NCBI RefSeq assembly: GCF_024519455.1
Contig: NZ_JALJRY010000010.1
Location: forward strand, 62,001 to 126,000
Reading direction: 5' to 3'
DNA length: 64,000 nt
Origin: Streptomyces sp. STR69
GTDB taxonomy: Bacteria > Actinomycetota > Actinomycetes > Streptomycetales > Streptomycetaceae
Shown here: positions 7,868-16,548 of the stretch, in pieces
Position numbering within the stretch: the first letter of the stretch is position 1
Layout of the letters: the number at the start of each line of letters is the position of its first letter
Made by a program: the position numbers and the translations under genes
Notes under the pieces: generated by a model
Seen by the model: only the letters and a program-made list of their open reading frames with translations
What the model was told of the DNA's origin: nothing
Database searches by the model: none

Positions 7868-8776
7868 TCAGATCGTCGCGAAGCCGTAGGTCAGGAGCTT
7901 CTTCGCGTCCGTCGCGCGCTGCGTGATCGACGACGACGCGAGGACCGTGCCGATGACCGTCTTGCCGTTGCGGGTGGCGGCGAAGACGAGGCAGTACTTG
8001 GCCTCGGGGCCGGAGCCGGTCTTCACGCCGATGGTGCCGCTGTAGCTGCTGAGCAGGGTGTTCGTGTTGGTCCAGGCAGCCATCGTGCGGGTGCCGCCGG
8101 TCTTGGTGACCGTCTTGGCGGTGTACGACTTGGTCTTGACGACCGTCTTGAACGTGGCGTTCTTCATCACGTTGCTGGCGAGCTTCGTCAGGTCGCGCGG
8201 CGTCGAGTAGTTGTTGCCGTTGCCGATGCCGTCGAACGAGTCGAACTTCGTGTTCGTCAGGCCGAGCGTCTTCGCCGTCGAGTTCATCTTCGCGATGAAC
8301 GACTTCACGCGCGCGGCCCGGGTCGAGCCCGTACCGAACTTGTCGGCCAGGGCGTACGCCGCGTCGCAGCCCGACGGCAGCATCAGGCCGTAGAGGAGCT
8401 GACGGACGGTGACCTTGTCGCCGACGATCAGGTGGGCGGACGAGGCGGTGTTGGCGACGATGTAGTCGCTGTACGCCTTCTGGATGGTGACCTTGGCGTC
8501 GAGGTTGAGGTTCGACTGGGAGAGAACGACCTTCGCGGTCATGATCTTCGTGGTGGAGCCCGTCGACCGCTTGGTGTCCGCGGCCTTCGTGTAGAGCGTC
8601 TTGCCGGTGGCGTTGTTCATCACAAAACCGCCCGCGGCCACGATCGTCGGCTTCGTGACGGCCTGCGCGGGTGCCGCGGTCAGGGCGCCGGTCGCGAGCA
8701 CGGCGCCTGCGGTCACGGTGACCGCGGCGGCTCTGCGGAAGCGGCTGCCCTTGATGCCGTTAATGGCAGTAATCAA
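7868..8776 (-). CDS. D-alanyl-D-alanine carboxypeptidase (class A PBP, family S11)
   Basis: A 302-residue exported penicillin-binding protein that trims the terminal D-Ala of peptidoglycan stem peptides. The three active-site motifs are present: STTK (SxxK, acylated serine), SGC in place of the common SGN, and KTG (GVKTGSGPEA). A signal peptide of about 39 residues ends with PAQA. A TTG start at 8776 is preferred because it gives a normal signal peptide (short basic n-region GIKGSRFRR); the frame stays open much further upstream but without a plausible leader. The gene is divergent from the GntR gene. Confidence 0.85.
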   Translation of the reverse strand: MITAINGIKGSRFRRAAAVTVTAGAVLATGALTAAPAQAVTKPTIVAAGGFVMNNATGKTLYTKAADTKRSTGSTTKIMTAKVVLSQSNLNLDAKVTIQKAYSDYIVANTASSAHLIVGDKVTVRQLLYGLMLPSGCDAAYALADKFGTGSTRAARVKSFIAKMNSTAKTLGLTNTKFDSFDGIGNGNNYSTPRDLTKLASNVMKNATFKTVVKTKSYTAKTVTKTGGTRTMAAWTNTNTLLSSYSGTIGVKTGSGPEAKYCLVFAATRNGKTVIGTVLASSSITQRATDAKKLLTYGFATI

Positions 8777-8847
8777 CTGAGGTACCCCGAATACGTTGAA
8801 TGCCCCTGAGGAGCGGCCCAGTTGGAGGGGGGAAAGAGAAGGGCCGC

Positions 8848-8917
8848 ACGTGTGTGACACGTAAGTAGCACAGAAGGTTGTGCGGTTGCTGGGCCGGGTT
8901 CCTCGAATGTGTGACAT
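8848..8917. promoter_or_regulatory. Paired TGTGTGACA elements between carboxypeptidase and gntR
   Basis: ACGTGT-GTG-ACACGT (8848-8862) is a perfect palindrome with a 3-nt centre, and ATGT-GTG-ACAT (8907-8917) repeats its core 59 bp away. Both lie in the 279-bp divergent region upstream of the carboxypeptidase and GntR genes, so they are candidate operators. The binder is not known. Confidence 0.3.
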
Positions 8918-9055
8918 GCCCCGAGTGCCGACCGCGTTCCCCTCGCGAAAACGCATCCTCGTAGACGCACCTGTGCCCCTCCTTGGTTCCCTTTGGTCCC
9001 GTCCGCATCCTGGACGCCCGTCCTCATGCGTACGTGTTGTATCTATGCTGTTCTC

Positions 9056-9739
9056 ATGTCGTCCCCGTCCCTCGTCGCCACCGGTTCCTCCCCGCCCGCC
9101 GTCAAGCAGCCCCCCGCCGCCGACCGCGTCTACACCCACGTCAAACAGGGTGTCCTGGACCGGCGTTACGAAGGCGGAATCCTGCTCACCGAGGGCGAGT
9201 TGGCCGAGGCCGTGGGAGTGTCACGGACACCCGTGCGCGAGGCGCTGCTGCGCCTGGAGGTCGAGGGGCTGATCAAGCTCTACCCGAAGAAGGGCGCCCT
9301 CGTCCTGCCCGTCTCCTCACAGGAGATCGCGGACGTGGTGGAGACCCGGATGCTGGTCGAGCAGCACGCGGTCCGCAAGGTCGTACCGGCGTCACCGACC
9401 CTCATCGCCCGGCTCGAAGAACTCCTCGCGCGGCAGAAGGAACAGGCCGCCGCGGGCGACCTGGCCGGCGCCGCCGTCACCGACCGCTGCTTCCACGCCG
9501 AGATCGTCCGCAGCGGCGGCAACGAGATCCTCTCCCGCCTCTACGACCAACTCCGCGACCGGCAGCTGCGGATGGGCGTCGCCATCATGCACTCGCACCC
9601 CGACCGCATCGCCAAGACGCTCACCGAGCACGAGGCGATCCTCGGCGCGCTGCGCACCGGCGACGCGGAGGCGGCGGCCGGGATCGTGCACCAGCACGTC
9701 GACTGGTTCTCCCACCTGGCTCGGGGCGAGGTCCGATGA
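9056..9739 (+). CDS. GntR-family (FadR/FCD type) transcriptional regulator
   Basis: A 227-residue regulator. Residues 20-85 are the winged helix-turn-helix (RVYTHVKQGVLDRRYEGG, LAEAVGVSRTPVREALLRLEVEGLI), and the rest is the helical FCD effector domain with candidate metal-binding His residues (CFHAEIV, TEHEAIL, VHQHVDWF). No Shine-Dalgarno sequence precedes the ATG; TATGCT seven bases upstream could be a -10 box of a leaderless transcript. The stop overlaps the start of the downstream MFS gene (ATGA), so it probably controls its own operon and the transporter. Confidence 0.85.
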   Translation: MSSPSLVATGSSPPAVKQPPAADRVYTHVKQGVLDRRYEGGILLTEGELAEAVGVSRTPVREALLRLEVEGLIKLYPKKGALVLPVSSQEIADVVETRMLVEQHAVRKVVPASPTLIARLEELLARQKEQAAAGDLAGAAVTDRCFHAEIVRSGGNEILSRLYDQLRDRQLRMGVAIMHSHPDRIAKTLTEHEAILGALRTGDAEAAAGIVHQHVDWFSHLARGEVR

Positions 9740-11055
9740 GCAGCAGCAGTAGTAGTTCGAGTTCCGCTCTGTCCCTGCCCGGTGATCCGCCCGGCGGCCG
9801 TCGTGCCATGGCCGTGTGGGGCATCGGCGTCTCCGTCTACTTCGTCGCCGTCATCTTCCGCACGTCCCTGGGTGTGGCCGGCCTCGACGCCGCAGAGCGC
9901 TTCCACGTCAACGCCTCGGCGCTCTCCACCTTCTCGATCCTCCAACTGCTGGTCTACGCGGGCATGCAGATACCTGTCGGCCTGCTCGTCGACAGCCTCG
10001 GCACCAAGAAGGTGCTGACCATCGGGGTGGTGCTGTTCACCGCCGGCCAGCTCGGCTTCGCCTTCTCCCCCTCCTACGGCACCGCCCTCGCCTCCCGCGC
10101 GCTGCTCGGCTGCGGCGACGCGATGACGTTCATCAGCGTGCTGCGGCTCGGCACCCGCTGGTTCCCGGCCCGCCGCGGACCGGTCGTCGCACAGCTCGCG
10201 GGTCTGGCCGGGATGGCCGGAAACCTCGTCTCCACCCTGGTGATCGCCCGCCTGCTGCACGGCATCGGCTGGACGGCCGCCTTCGCGGGCAGCGCGCTCG
10301 CCGGGGTCGTAGTCCTCGTTCTGCTGCTGCTGTTCCTGAAGGACCACCCCGAAGGCCACGAACCGGAGCCCTTCCCGCACCGGGGCGCGGCCTACGTCCG
10401 CCGCCAGATCGCCGCCTCCTGGCGCGAACCGGGCACCCGCCTCGGTCTGTGGGTGCACTTCACCACCCAGTTCCCGGCGATGGTGTTCCTGCTCCTGTGG
10501 GGCCTGCCGTTCCTGGTCCAGGCCCAGGGCCTGTCCCGCGCCACCGCCGGCGAACTCCTCACCCTCGTCGTGCTGTCCAACATGGTGGTGGGTCTGGTCT
10601 ACGGTCAGATCGTCGCCCGGCACCACACGGCACGGCTGCCGCTGGCGCTGGGCACGGTCGGCGCGACGGCGTTCGTCTGGGCGGTCGTCCTCGTCTACCC
10701 CGGCGAGCACGCGCCGATGTGGCTGCTGATCGTGCTGTGCGCCGTGCTCGGCTCCTGCGGTCCCGCCTCGATGCTGGGCTTCGACTTCGCCCGCCCGGCC
10801 AACCCGCCGGAGCGTCAGGGCACCGCCTCCGGCATCACCAACATGGGTGGTTTCACGGCCTCGATGACGACCCTGTTCGCGATCGGTGTGCTGCTCGACG
10901 CGACCGGCGACAACTACTCGATCGCGTTCTCGGTGGTCTTCGTGCTCCAGGCGCTCGGCGTCAGCCAGATCCTGCGGCTACGGCGCAGGGCGGCCCGCCG
11001 CGAGCGCGAGCGGCTGGTGGCGAGCCGGGTGGAGACGGTGCACGTACCCGCGTGA
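9736..11055 (+). CDS. MFS transporter
   Basis: A 439-residue membrane protein with about 12 hydrophobic segments and the MFS loop 2-3 signature region (GLLVDSLGTKKVLTIG). It follows an unusual run of nine serines at residues 2-10. The conserved RTSLGVAGLDAAERF near the first helix and a long central loop (about residues 200-220) fit the nitrate/hexuronate-type MFS branch; the substrate is not predictable. Translationally coupled to the GntR gene by ATGA, so regulator and transporter probably answer to the same small acid. Confidence 0.85.
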   Translation: MSSSSSSSSSALSLPGDPPGGRRAMAVWGIGVSVYFVAVIFRTSLGVAGLDAAERFHVNASALSTFSILQLLVYAGMQIPVGLLVDSLGTKKVLTIGVVLFTAGQLGFAFSPSYGTALASRALLGCGDAMTFISVLRLGTRWFPARRGPVVAQLAGLAGMAGNLVSTLVIARLLHGIGWTAAFAGSALAGVVVLVLLLLFLKDHPEGHEPEPFPHRGAAYVRRQIAASWREPGTRLGLWVHFTTQFPAMVFLLLWGLPFLVQAQGLSRATAGELLTLVVLSNMVVGLVYGQIVARHHTARLPLALGTVGATAFVWAVVLVYPGEHAPMWLLIVLCAVLGSCGPASMLGFDFARPANPPERQGTASGITNMGGFTASMTTLFAIGVLLDATGDNYSIAFSVVFVLQALGVSQILRLRRRAARRERERLVASRVETVHVPA

Positions 11056-11091
11056 CAACCGCCCACCCACCGACCCGGCTTCCCGCACCGC

Positions 11092-11916
11092 CTACTGAGT
11101 CACCGTGAAGTTCCGCAGTATCGACGCCGCCAGCTCCGGATCGCCGTCCGCCTTGACGCGGTCCGTCACCGATTCGAGGGGGACCCGCCCGCAGGCCAGC
11201 CGGACGTACGTCTCCCAGTCGAGGATCAGGGTCGCGGCGGGGCCGAGCGCGGGGGCCGTCTCCAGGCTGCCGCGGCCCTGGATGTCGACGCGGATCGTAC
11301 GGAGGAACTCGATCGGACCGTGCACATCGAAGACGACCGCCGAACTGCGCGGTGCGCCCGAGTCGTCGGCGACCACCTTCGGAAGCGCGGCGAGCAGCAC
11401 GTCACGAGCGATGTGCGCGCCGGGCGAGTCGAGGTTCCCGGGGCGGCCGAGGGCGGTGCGCAGGTCCTGCTCGTGCACCCACACGTTGAACGCGTGGGTC
11501 CGCATGGACTCTTCGAGCGTGACCTCGGTGCTGACATGGCCGCGCACCTTCCGGCCCGGCTCCCGCGACTCGTTGCGCAGCTGCCGGTTGCGCCGGATGA
11601 TCGTGTACTCCAGCTCCGACGTCATCTCCGGCGCCGTGTGGTGCCGACGCACGTCGACCTGCATCTCCATGTACCGCTGGTGCTCGTTGGTGACGTGGTA
11701 GAGGTCGCGCGGGAGGGTGTGGATGGGACGCGGGTCGCCGAGCATCTCGTTGTCCAGCCCGATGACATGCGAGACCACATCACGAACCGACCAGCCCGGG
11801 CACGGCGTTCGCCGGTTCCACTCTCCCTCCACGAGCGGGGTCACCAGCTCGGATATCGCTTCGATGGAGTGGGTCCAGGCGTCGGCGTAGGGCTGGAGAG
11901 TGGGATGCAGACTCAC
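11092..11916 (-). CDS. Maleylpyruvate isomerase family mycothiol-dependent enzyme
   Basis: A 274-residue DinB-fold protein of the maleylpyruvate isomerase family. The N-terminal four-helix bundle shows WNRRTPCPGWSVRDVVSHVIG (about 32-53), the metal-binding His of that motif, and a second site near ESMRTHAFNVWVHEQDLR (about 138-155). Members use mycothiol, the actinobacterial thiol, as cofactor for isomerisation or thiol transfer. The C-terminal part resembles an SCP2-like domain. It converges on the MFS gene with 36 bp between stops. The natural substrate is unknown. Confidence 0.8.
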   Translation of the reverse strand: MSLHPTLQPYADAWTHSIEAISELVTPLVEGEWNRRTPCPGWSVRDVVSHVIGLDNEMLGDPRPIHTLPRDLYHVTNEHQRYMEMQVDVRRHHTAPEMTSELEYTIIRRNRQLRNESREPGRKVRGHVSTEVTLEESMRTHAFNVWVHEQDLRTALGRPGNLDSPGAHIARDVLLAALPKVVADDSGAPRSSAVVFDVHGPIEFLRTIRVDIQGRGSLETAPALGPAATLILDWETYVRLACGRVPLESVTDRVKADGDPELAASILRNFTVTQ

Positions 11917-11940
11917 GGAACGGGACCCCTCGGCGGTCGG

Positions 11941-11960
11941 TACAGGTCGGTACAGGTCGG
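11941..11960. repeat. Tandem 10-bp repeat TACAGGTCGG
   Basis: Two perfect copies (11941-11950, 11951-11960), preceded by a partial third (CGGTCGG), just upstream of the isomerase-family gene. It could be slippage or a regulator site. Confidence 0.5.
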
Positions 11961-12105
11961 GTGGCAGGCGTCGTTGCCAGCGGGAGGTGGCTGTCGGCGG
12001 GCGTCTTGGAACGCTAAGTTACGCTGCTGTGAGGCACCCCGGCAGTGCTTTCGTGTGACGATCGTAGGCCCGTGTGAACGGCTCGAATGCCAGGACGGTG
12101 GTAGT

Positions 12106-12906
12106 GTGCGCGCCTCTCTGATCCAGATCGCCGTAGATGAGGGCGAATCGGTCGAATCTCGTCGGGTTCGGATGGGTGCTCTCGTCCGCGAACAGGCGGG
12201 GGCCGATCTGGTCGTCCTGCCGGAGCTGTGGACCACGGGCGCGTTCGCCTACGAGCTGTTCGGCAGCGAGGCCGAGCCGCTGGAGGGGCCGACCTACGAG
12301 GCGATGGCCAAGGCAGCGAGCGACGCGGGCGTCTGGCTGCACGCCGGCTCGATCCCCGAACGAGACCCGGAAGGCCCCCTCTACAACACGTCCCTCGTCT
12401 TCTCCCCCTCCGGTGAACTGGCCGCCGCCTACCGCAAGATCCACCGCTTCGGCTTCGACAAGGGCGAGGCCGTGCTGATGGGCGCGGGCAGCGAACTGGT
12501 AACGGTCCGCCTGCCCCAGACGGTCATCGGTCTCGGCACCTGCTACGACCTCCGTTTCCCCGAACTCTTCCGCGGCCTCGTCGACGCCGGCGCCGAGACC
12601 CTCGTCCTCCCCGCGGGCTGGCCCGAACGCCGCCGCTCCCACTGGACCCTCCTCGCCAAGGCCCGCGCGGTCGAGAACCAGTCGTTCGTCCTCGCATGCG
12701 GAACGGCCGGTACACACGCCGGAGTTCCCCAGGCCGGTCACTCGATCGTGGTCGATCCCTGGGGCGAGGTCCTCGCGGAGGCGGGCGCCGGCGAGGAGGT
12801 GCTCACGGTGGAGTTCGACCCGTCGCGGGTGTCCGTGACGAGGGAACAGTTCCCGGCGCTGAAGGACCGAGTGCTGGGCCTGGAGCGTCCGGGGCGAGCG
12901 CGTTGA
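12106..12906 (+). CDS. Carbon-nitrogen hydrolase (nitrilase superfamily amidase)
   Basis: A 266-residue nitrilase-fold enzyme with the Glu-Lys-Cys triad in view: Glu in VVLPELW, Lys in YRKIHRFGF and Cys in GLGTCYDLRFPE. It most resembles the omega-amidase/Nit2 branch, which hydrolyses small amides such as alpha-ketoglutaramate; this is family-level inference. The GTG start at 12106 follows GGACGG. The stop overlaps the TTG start of the next gene, giving a two-gene operon. Confidence 0.85.
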   Translation: MRASLIQIAVDEGESVESRRVRMGALVREQAGADLVVLPELWTTGAFAYELFGSEAEPLEGPTYEAMAKAASDAGVWLHAGSIPERDPEGPLYNTSLVFSPSGELAAAYRKIHRFGFDKGEAVLMGAGSELVTVRLPQTVIGLGTCYDLRFPELFRGLVDAGAETLVLPAGWPERRRSHWTLLAKARAVENQSFVLACGTAGTHAGVPQAGHSIVVDPWGEVLAEAGAGEEVLTVEFDPSRVSVTREQFPALKDRVLGLERPGRAR

Positions 12907-13439
12907 GCGGCAGAACCGGCACGACCGGTCGGACCCTGGCCGCACTTGAGCGTGCCTTTCTGGCCCTGGACCGGGGCATGGGCGGAGCGAACCCCCCACT
13001 CGCACCCCAGGTGTTCGCCGCCCGGCACCCGGCGGCCTGCGCCACGGCCGCCGCGCTGCTCGTCGCGATACCCGTCGGCCTGGCCTCCGCGACGTTCCGG
13101 ACGATCCTCGTCGGCACGTGCGCGTGGGTGCTGTTCTGGGCGGTCCTGCGCCTCGAACGCCGCCGCCAGGCCCACTACGCCCGCATCGGCTACGACACCG
13201 CGCCGCACGGCTCCTGGTCGACCGCCCGGCCCCGGGCCGTACTCACCACCGTGCTCGTCGCATGGGGCCCCGTGACGGTGTTCATCTGGCTCGTGGGCAG
13301 GACGCAGGACGACCCCTACGGCTGGACGGCCAGCGCGGTCTTCGGCGTGCTGGCCATCGCGGGCGGCTACGTCGGGGACCGTCTGAAGGCACGCCGCCGG
13401 ACCCGCGACCGCACCGCCGCCGACCAGGACGCCGGTTAG
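12903..13439 (+). CDS. Hypothetical membrane protein
   Basis: A 178-residue protein, family not recognised, with about four hydrophobic segments (ATAAALLVAIPVGLASATF, ILVGTCAWVLFWAVL, AVLTTVLVAWGPVTVFIWLV, ASAVFGVLAIAGGYVG) separated by Arg-rich loops. The TTG start overlaps the upstream amidase stop (TTGA); an internal ATG at 12978 is the alternative. The stop codon overlaps that of the convergent gene by four bases. Confidence 0.6.
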   Translation: MSGRTGTTGRTLAALERAFLALDRGMGGANPPLAPQVFAARHPAACATAAALLVAIPVGLASATFRTILVGTCAWVLFWAVLRLERRRQAHYARIGYDTAPHGSWSTARPRAVLTTVLVAWGPVTVFIWLVGRTQDDPYGWTASAVFGVLAIAGGYVGDRLKARRRTRDRTAADQDAG

Positions 13440-13927
13440 TCCTCCCGTTCCTTCTCCGCCAGGTGGATCACGCAGACCGCCACCGCGATCAGCAGCGCCG
13501 CGTCCGCGTCCTCCCGGACGATGTCGACGCCGTACGTCTCCCGGATGTGCAGCCAGCGCCGGGAGATCTGCGCGAGCAGCTCACCGTCGTAGTCGACGCC
13601 GAACTCGCGGTCCAGGATCTTGCCGCTGACGTCGAGTTCGGTGCCGTCCACCAGGGACACCCGATAGTGGTTGCGCAGCAGCGAGAAGCGCTTGCGTCTG
13701 ATGGTCGCCAGGGGCTCGCCGTCCCGTTCGATGACCATCGTGTCGCGCAGGGCGAGCATCTTCTTGTGGATGTCGATGAGCACGCGCCCGTGCGTGTCCT
13801 TCAACTCGAAGGTGTCCCTGATGCGCATGGCCTTGCCGTCGACCAGGAACACCTTGTTGCCGTGCTGGTCCTCGATCCAGTAATCCTCACCGAAGCCGAG
13901 GATCCGATCGCGTACGAGGAATCTCAT
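13436..13927 (-). CDS. LURP-one-related (Tubby-like) protein
   Basis: A 163-residue protein of the LURP-one-related fold, a beta-barrel related to Tubby and phospholipid scramblases. Typical features are FLVRDRILGFGEDYWIEDQHGNKVFLVDGKA at the start, LKDTHGRVLIDIHKKML and a hydrophobic C-terminal helix (AALLIAVAVCVIHLA). The role in bacteria is unknown. Its ATG overlaps the stop of the GlxA-type regulator (ATGA), so the two are cotranscribed. Confidence 0.75.
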   Translation of the reverse strand: MRFLVRDRILGFGEDYWIEDQHGNKVFLVDGKAMRIRDTFELKDTHGRVLIDIHKKMLALRDTMVIERDGEPLATIRRKRFSLLRNHYRVSLVDGTELDVSGKILDREFGVDYDGELLAQISRRWLHIRETYGVDIVREDADAALLIAVAVCVIHLAEKERED

Positions 13928-14934
13928 GACATTACGGCTTCCCCGGCAGCCGGTCCGAAACGCCGCCGATAGGCCGACGGGCTCAATCCGGTCTCGCGGC
14001 GCAGCCGCACCCGCAGGTTCGCCCCGGTCCCGAGACCGCACCGCGCGGCCACCACGTCCAGGCGTTCCTCCCCGCGCTCGATCAGCCGGCACGCCAGCGC
14101 CACCCGCTCCCCGGTCAGCCAGGCCAGCGGTGTCGTCCCGAGCTGCGCCCTGAAGCGCCGGTGCAGGGTCGCGGGGGAGACGGCCGCGCGGGCGGCCAGC
14201 CCGGCCACCGTCAACGGCTCCCCCAGCCGCTCCCGCGCCCACGCGAGCAGCGGCGCGAGCGACTCGTCGGGCACATCGGGCAACGGCCGCTCCACGAACT
14301 GGCGTTGCCCGCCGTCCCGGTGGGCCGCGAAGACGAGCCTCCTGGACACCGCGTTGGCGATCTCGGCGCCGTGGTCCCGCCGTACGACATGCAGCCCGAG
14401 GTCGAGCGCGGCGGCGCTGCCGGAGGCGGTGAGGATGTCCCCGTCGTCCACGAAGAGGACGTCCGGTTCGAGCCGCACGCGCGGGTGCAGGGTGCGGAAA
14501 CGGTCGGCCCACATCCAGTGGGTGGTCGCCGGGCGCCCGTCCAGCAGCCCGGCCTCGGCGAGCGCGAAGCTCCCGGTGCACAGGCTCATGACACGGGCCC
14601 CGCGCGCGTGGGCACGCCGGATCGCGTCGAGGACGTCACCACCGCGCGGTACGACGTTGTCGGGCCGGCCCGGCACGACGAGGGTGTCCGCCGAGTCCAC
14701 CGCGTCGAGGCCGTGCGCTCCGGTGAGGGTGAAGAACCCGTGGTTCATCCGCACCTCGCGCGCGGGCGTGCACACCAGCACCTCGTACAGCGGCCCGGAC
14801 AGCCCCAGTTCGGGCCGGGGCAGCCCGAACAGCTCGGTGGCGACGCCCACTTCGAAGGGATTGGTGCCCTCGTCGACGATCACGGCGACACGGTGAGGCT
14901 GCGACGGAGGACGCTGAGAGGATCCTTGCGGCAT
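13924..14934 (-). CDS. GlxA-type AraC-family regulator (DJ-1/PfpI + HTH)
   Basis: A 336-residue regulator. Residues 12-175 form a DJ-1/PfpI-like domain with the nucleophile-elbow region SLCTGSFALAEAGLLDGRPATTHW, and about 225-325 an AraC-type double helix-turn-helix (LTVAGLAARAAVSPATLHRRF ... GLSPSAYRRRF). Such regulators respond to small nitrogenous or aromatic compounds. Divergent from the cupin gene 52 bp away, a probable target. Confidence 0.85.
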   Translation of the reverse strand: MPQGSSQRPPSQPHRVAVIVDEGTNPFEVGVATELFGLPRPELGLSGPLYEVLVCTPAREVRMNHGFFTLTGAHGLDAVDSADTLVVPGRPDNVVPRGGDVLDAIRRAHARGARVMSLCTGSFALAEAGLLDGRPATTHWMWADRFRTLHPRVRLEPDVLFVDDGDILTASGSAAALDLGLHVVRRDHGAEIANAVSRRLVFAAHRDGGQRQFVERPLPDVPDESLAPLLAWARERLGEPLTVAGLAARAAVSPATLHRRFRAQLGTTPLAWLTGERVALACRLIERGEERLDVVAARCGLGTGANLRVRLRRETGLSPSAYRRRFGPAAGEAVMS

Positions 14935-14986
14935 GTGCGATTCCTAGCACTCGTGGGGCCGCCCCGACACCCCGCAGGCTGACCCC

Positions 14987-15397
14987 ATGACATCCACGGA
15001 ACCCATCTCCCTCCCCGCCGCCCTCGCCTCCTTCACCGACCGGTGGAGCCCCCGCATCGTCACCACCGTCAACGACTACGACGTACGCGTCGCGAAGGTC
15101 GAGGGCGAACACCTCTGGCACACCCACGACCACACCGACGAGTTCTTCCTCGTCCTGGCCGGCGAACTGCACATCGCGCTCCGCGAGTCGGCGGGGGAGC
15201 GCACGGTCGTCCTCCCCAAGGGCTCCGTCTTCACGGTCCCGCGCGGCACGGAGCACAAGCCCTACGCCCCGGTCCCCTCCGAGATCCTCGTCCTCGAACC
15301 GACGGGCACGCTCACGGTCGGCGACCAGCACGAGGAGATCCCGGCCCACGTGGACGCGACGACGGGTCACACCCTGAACCGACCCTCGGCCCGCTAA
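14987..15397 (+). CDS. Cupin-domain protein
   Basis: A 136-residue single-domain cupin. The first metal motif reads HLWHTHDHTDEFFLVLAGELHI (about 42-63), with three His and a Glu, and the second is PKGSVFTVPRGTEHKP. It could be a metal-dependent isomerase or dioxygenase, or a binding protein; the family does not decide. It is divergent from the GlxA-type regulator. Confidence 0.8.
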   Translation: MTSTEPISLPAALASFTDRWSPRIVTTVNDYDVRVAKVEGEHLWHTHDHTDEFFLVLAGELHIALRESAGERTVVLPKGSVFTVPRGTEHKPYAPVPSEILVLEPTGTLTVGDQHEEIPAHVDATTGHTLNRPSAR

Positions 15398-15489
15398 TTT
15401 CGTTGAGCCCGCACTCCGCGATCGTGTTGGCTGGCGGCACCGGACTGTCGTACCGCAGGTGTCCGCGCGGCTGGAGCAGGGAGTTGAAC

Positions 15490-16281
15490 GTGCAGGACAG
15501 TGGTGTCGACCCCGTTGCCCACAATCGGGCAGCCTGGGACAAGTACGTCCGAGAGGGCAACGAGTGGTCGAGGCCGGTGAGTGCCGAGGATGTCGAGCGC
15601 GCCCGCACGGGCGACTGGTCGGTCGTTCTCATCGGGCACGAGCCGGTCGACCGCTCCTGGCTGCCGACGGACCTGACCGGCAAGGACGTGTTGTGCCTGG
15701 CCTCCGGCGGTGGCCAGCAGGGTCCGATCCTCGCCGCCGCCGGGGCGCGGGTCACCGTATTCGACAACTCACCCGGCCAGCTCGGCCAGGACCGGATGGT
15801 GGCGGCGCGCGACGGACTCGAACTGCGCACCGTCCTGGGCGACATGCGCGACCTAGGCGCCTTCGGTGACGCGACGTTCGACGTCGTGTTCCATCCGGTC
15901 TCCAATCTGTTCGTACCGGACCCGGCACCGGTGTGGCGCGAGTGCTTCCGCGTTCTGCGACCGGGCGGAACTCTGCTCGCGGGCTTCCTCAACCCTGATG
16001 CGTACCTGTTCGACCACGAGGCGCTCGACGAGCGCGGCGAGCTGATCGTCGTGCACAAGCTGCCCTACAGCGATGTCACGCAGTACTCCGCCGAGGAACG
16101 CGCCACGAGGTTCGGCGCGGATGCCGCTCTTGAATACAGCCACACCCTCACCGGCCAGATCGGCGGGCAGCTCGCCGCGGGGTTCGTCCTCACCGGCTTC
16201 GCGGAAGCACCGCACCAGTCCGACGCCTCCGCTCACTACATGTCGCACTACTTCGCGACGCGGGCGGTCAAGCCGGGCTGA
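15490..16281 (+). CDS. Class I SAM-dependent methyltransferase
   Basis: A 263-residue methyltransferase. The SAM-binding motif I is DVLCLASGGGQQGPILAAAGARVTVFD (about 66-92), followed by acidic motif II and FDVVFHPVSNLFVPD (about 127-141), then a FRVLRPGGTLLAGFLNP post-motif. The GTG at 15490 was chosen because AGGGAG is six bases upstream; a TTG at 15484 would sit on the site. The substrate is unknown. It converges on the aldo/keto reductase across a strong terminator. Confidence 0.8.
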   Translation: MQDSGVDPVAHNRAAWDKYVREGNEWSRPVSAEDVERARTGDWSVVLIGHEPVDRSWLPTDLTGKDVLCLASGGGQQGPILAAAGARVTVFDNSPGQLGQDRMVAARDGLELRTVLGDMRDLGAFGDATFDVVFHPVSNLFVPDPAPVWRECFRVLRPGGTLLAGFLNPDAYLFDHEALDERGELIVVHKLPYSDVTQYSAEERATRFGADAALEYSHTLTGQIGGQLAAGFVLTGFAEAPHQSDASAHYMSHYFATRAVKPG

Positions 16282-16398
16282 CCCCCGGCAGCCGCACGGC
16301 AGCCCCACGGCGGCGTGCCCGTGGTGTCGTTGTGCTGTCGGATCTTTGTCGGCGGGGCCTGGAACGTTTCGGACAGGTCCTGCCGGGCGTCATCCGGC

Positions 16399-16428
16399 AA
16401 CCGCACCCCGAGGGCAAGGGGTGCGGTT
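16399..16428. terminator. Perfect hairpin between convergent genes
   Basis: AACCGCACCCC (16399-16409) and GGGGTGCGGTT (16418-16428) form an 11-bp perfect stem with an 8-nt loop between the methyltransferase and aldo/keto reductase stops, so a bidirectional terminator is likely. Confidence 0.75.
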
Positions 16429-16429
16429 C

Positions 16430-16466
16430 GACCTGCCCGCAGACCTGCCCGCAGAGCTGCCCGCAG
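16430..16466. repeat. Three tandem CTGCCCGCAGA-type units
   Basis: Three near-identical 12-bp units with core CTGCCCGCAG follow one another immediately after the terminator. No gene covers them. The function is unknown; slippage is the simplest explanation. Confidence 0.55.
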
Positions 16467-16548
16467 ATCCACCCGTACGACACCCTGCATCACCATGACC
16501 GAACACCCACTTGCGTTGGCTCTCGCGAGGAGAAGCGCGGCTACGTCA

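Noticed and set aside
8848..8862. Cyclic AMP receptor protein site
   Set aside because: The palindrome is too compact (3-nt centre) for the usual Crp spacing, so no named regulator is assigned.
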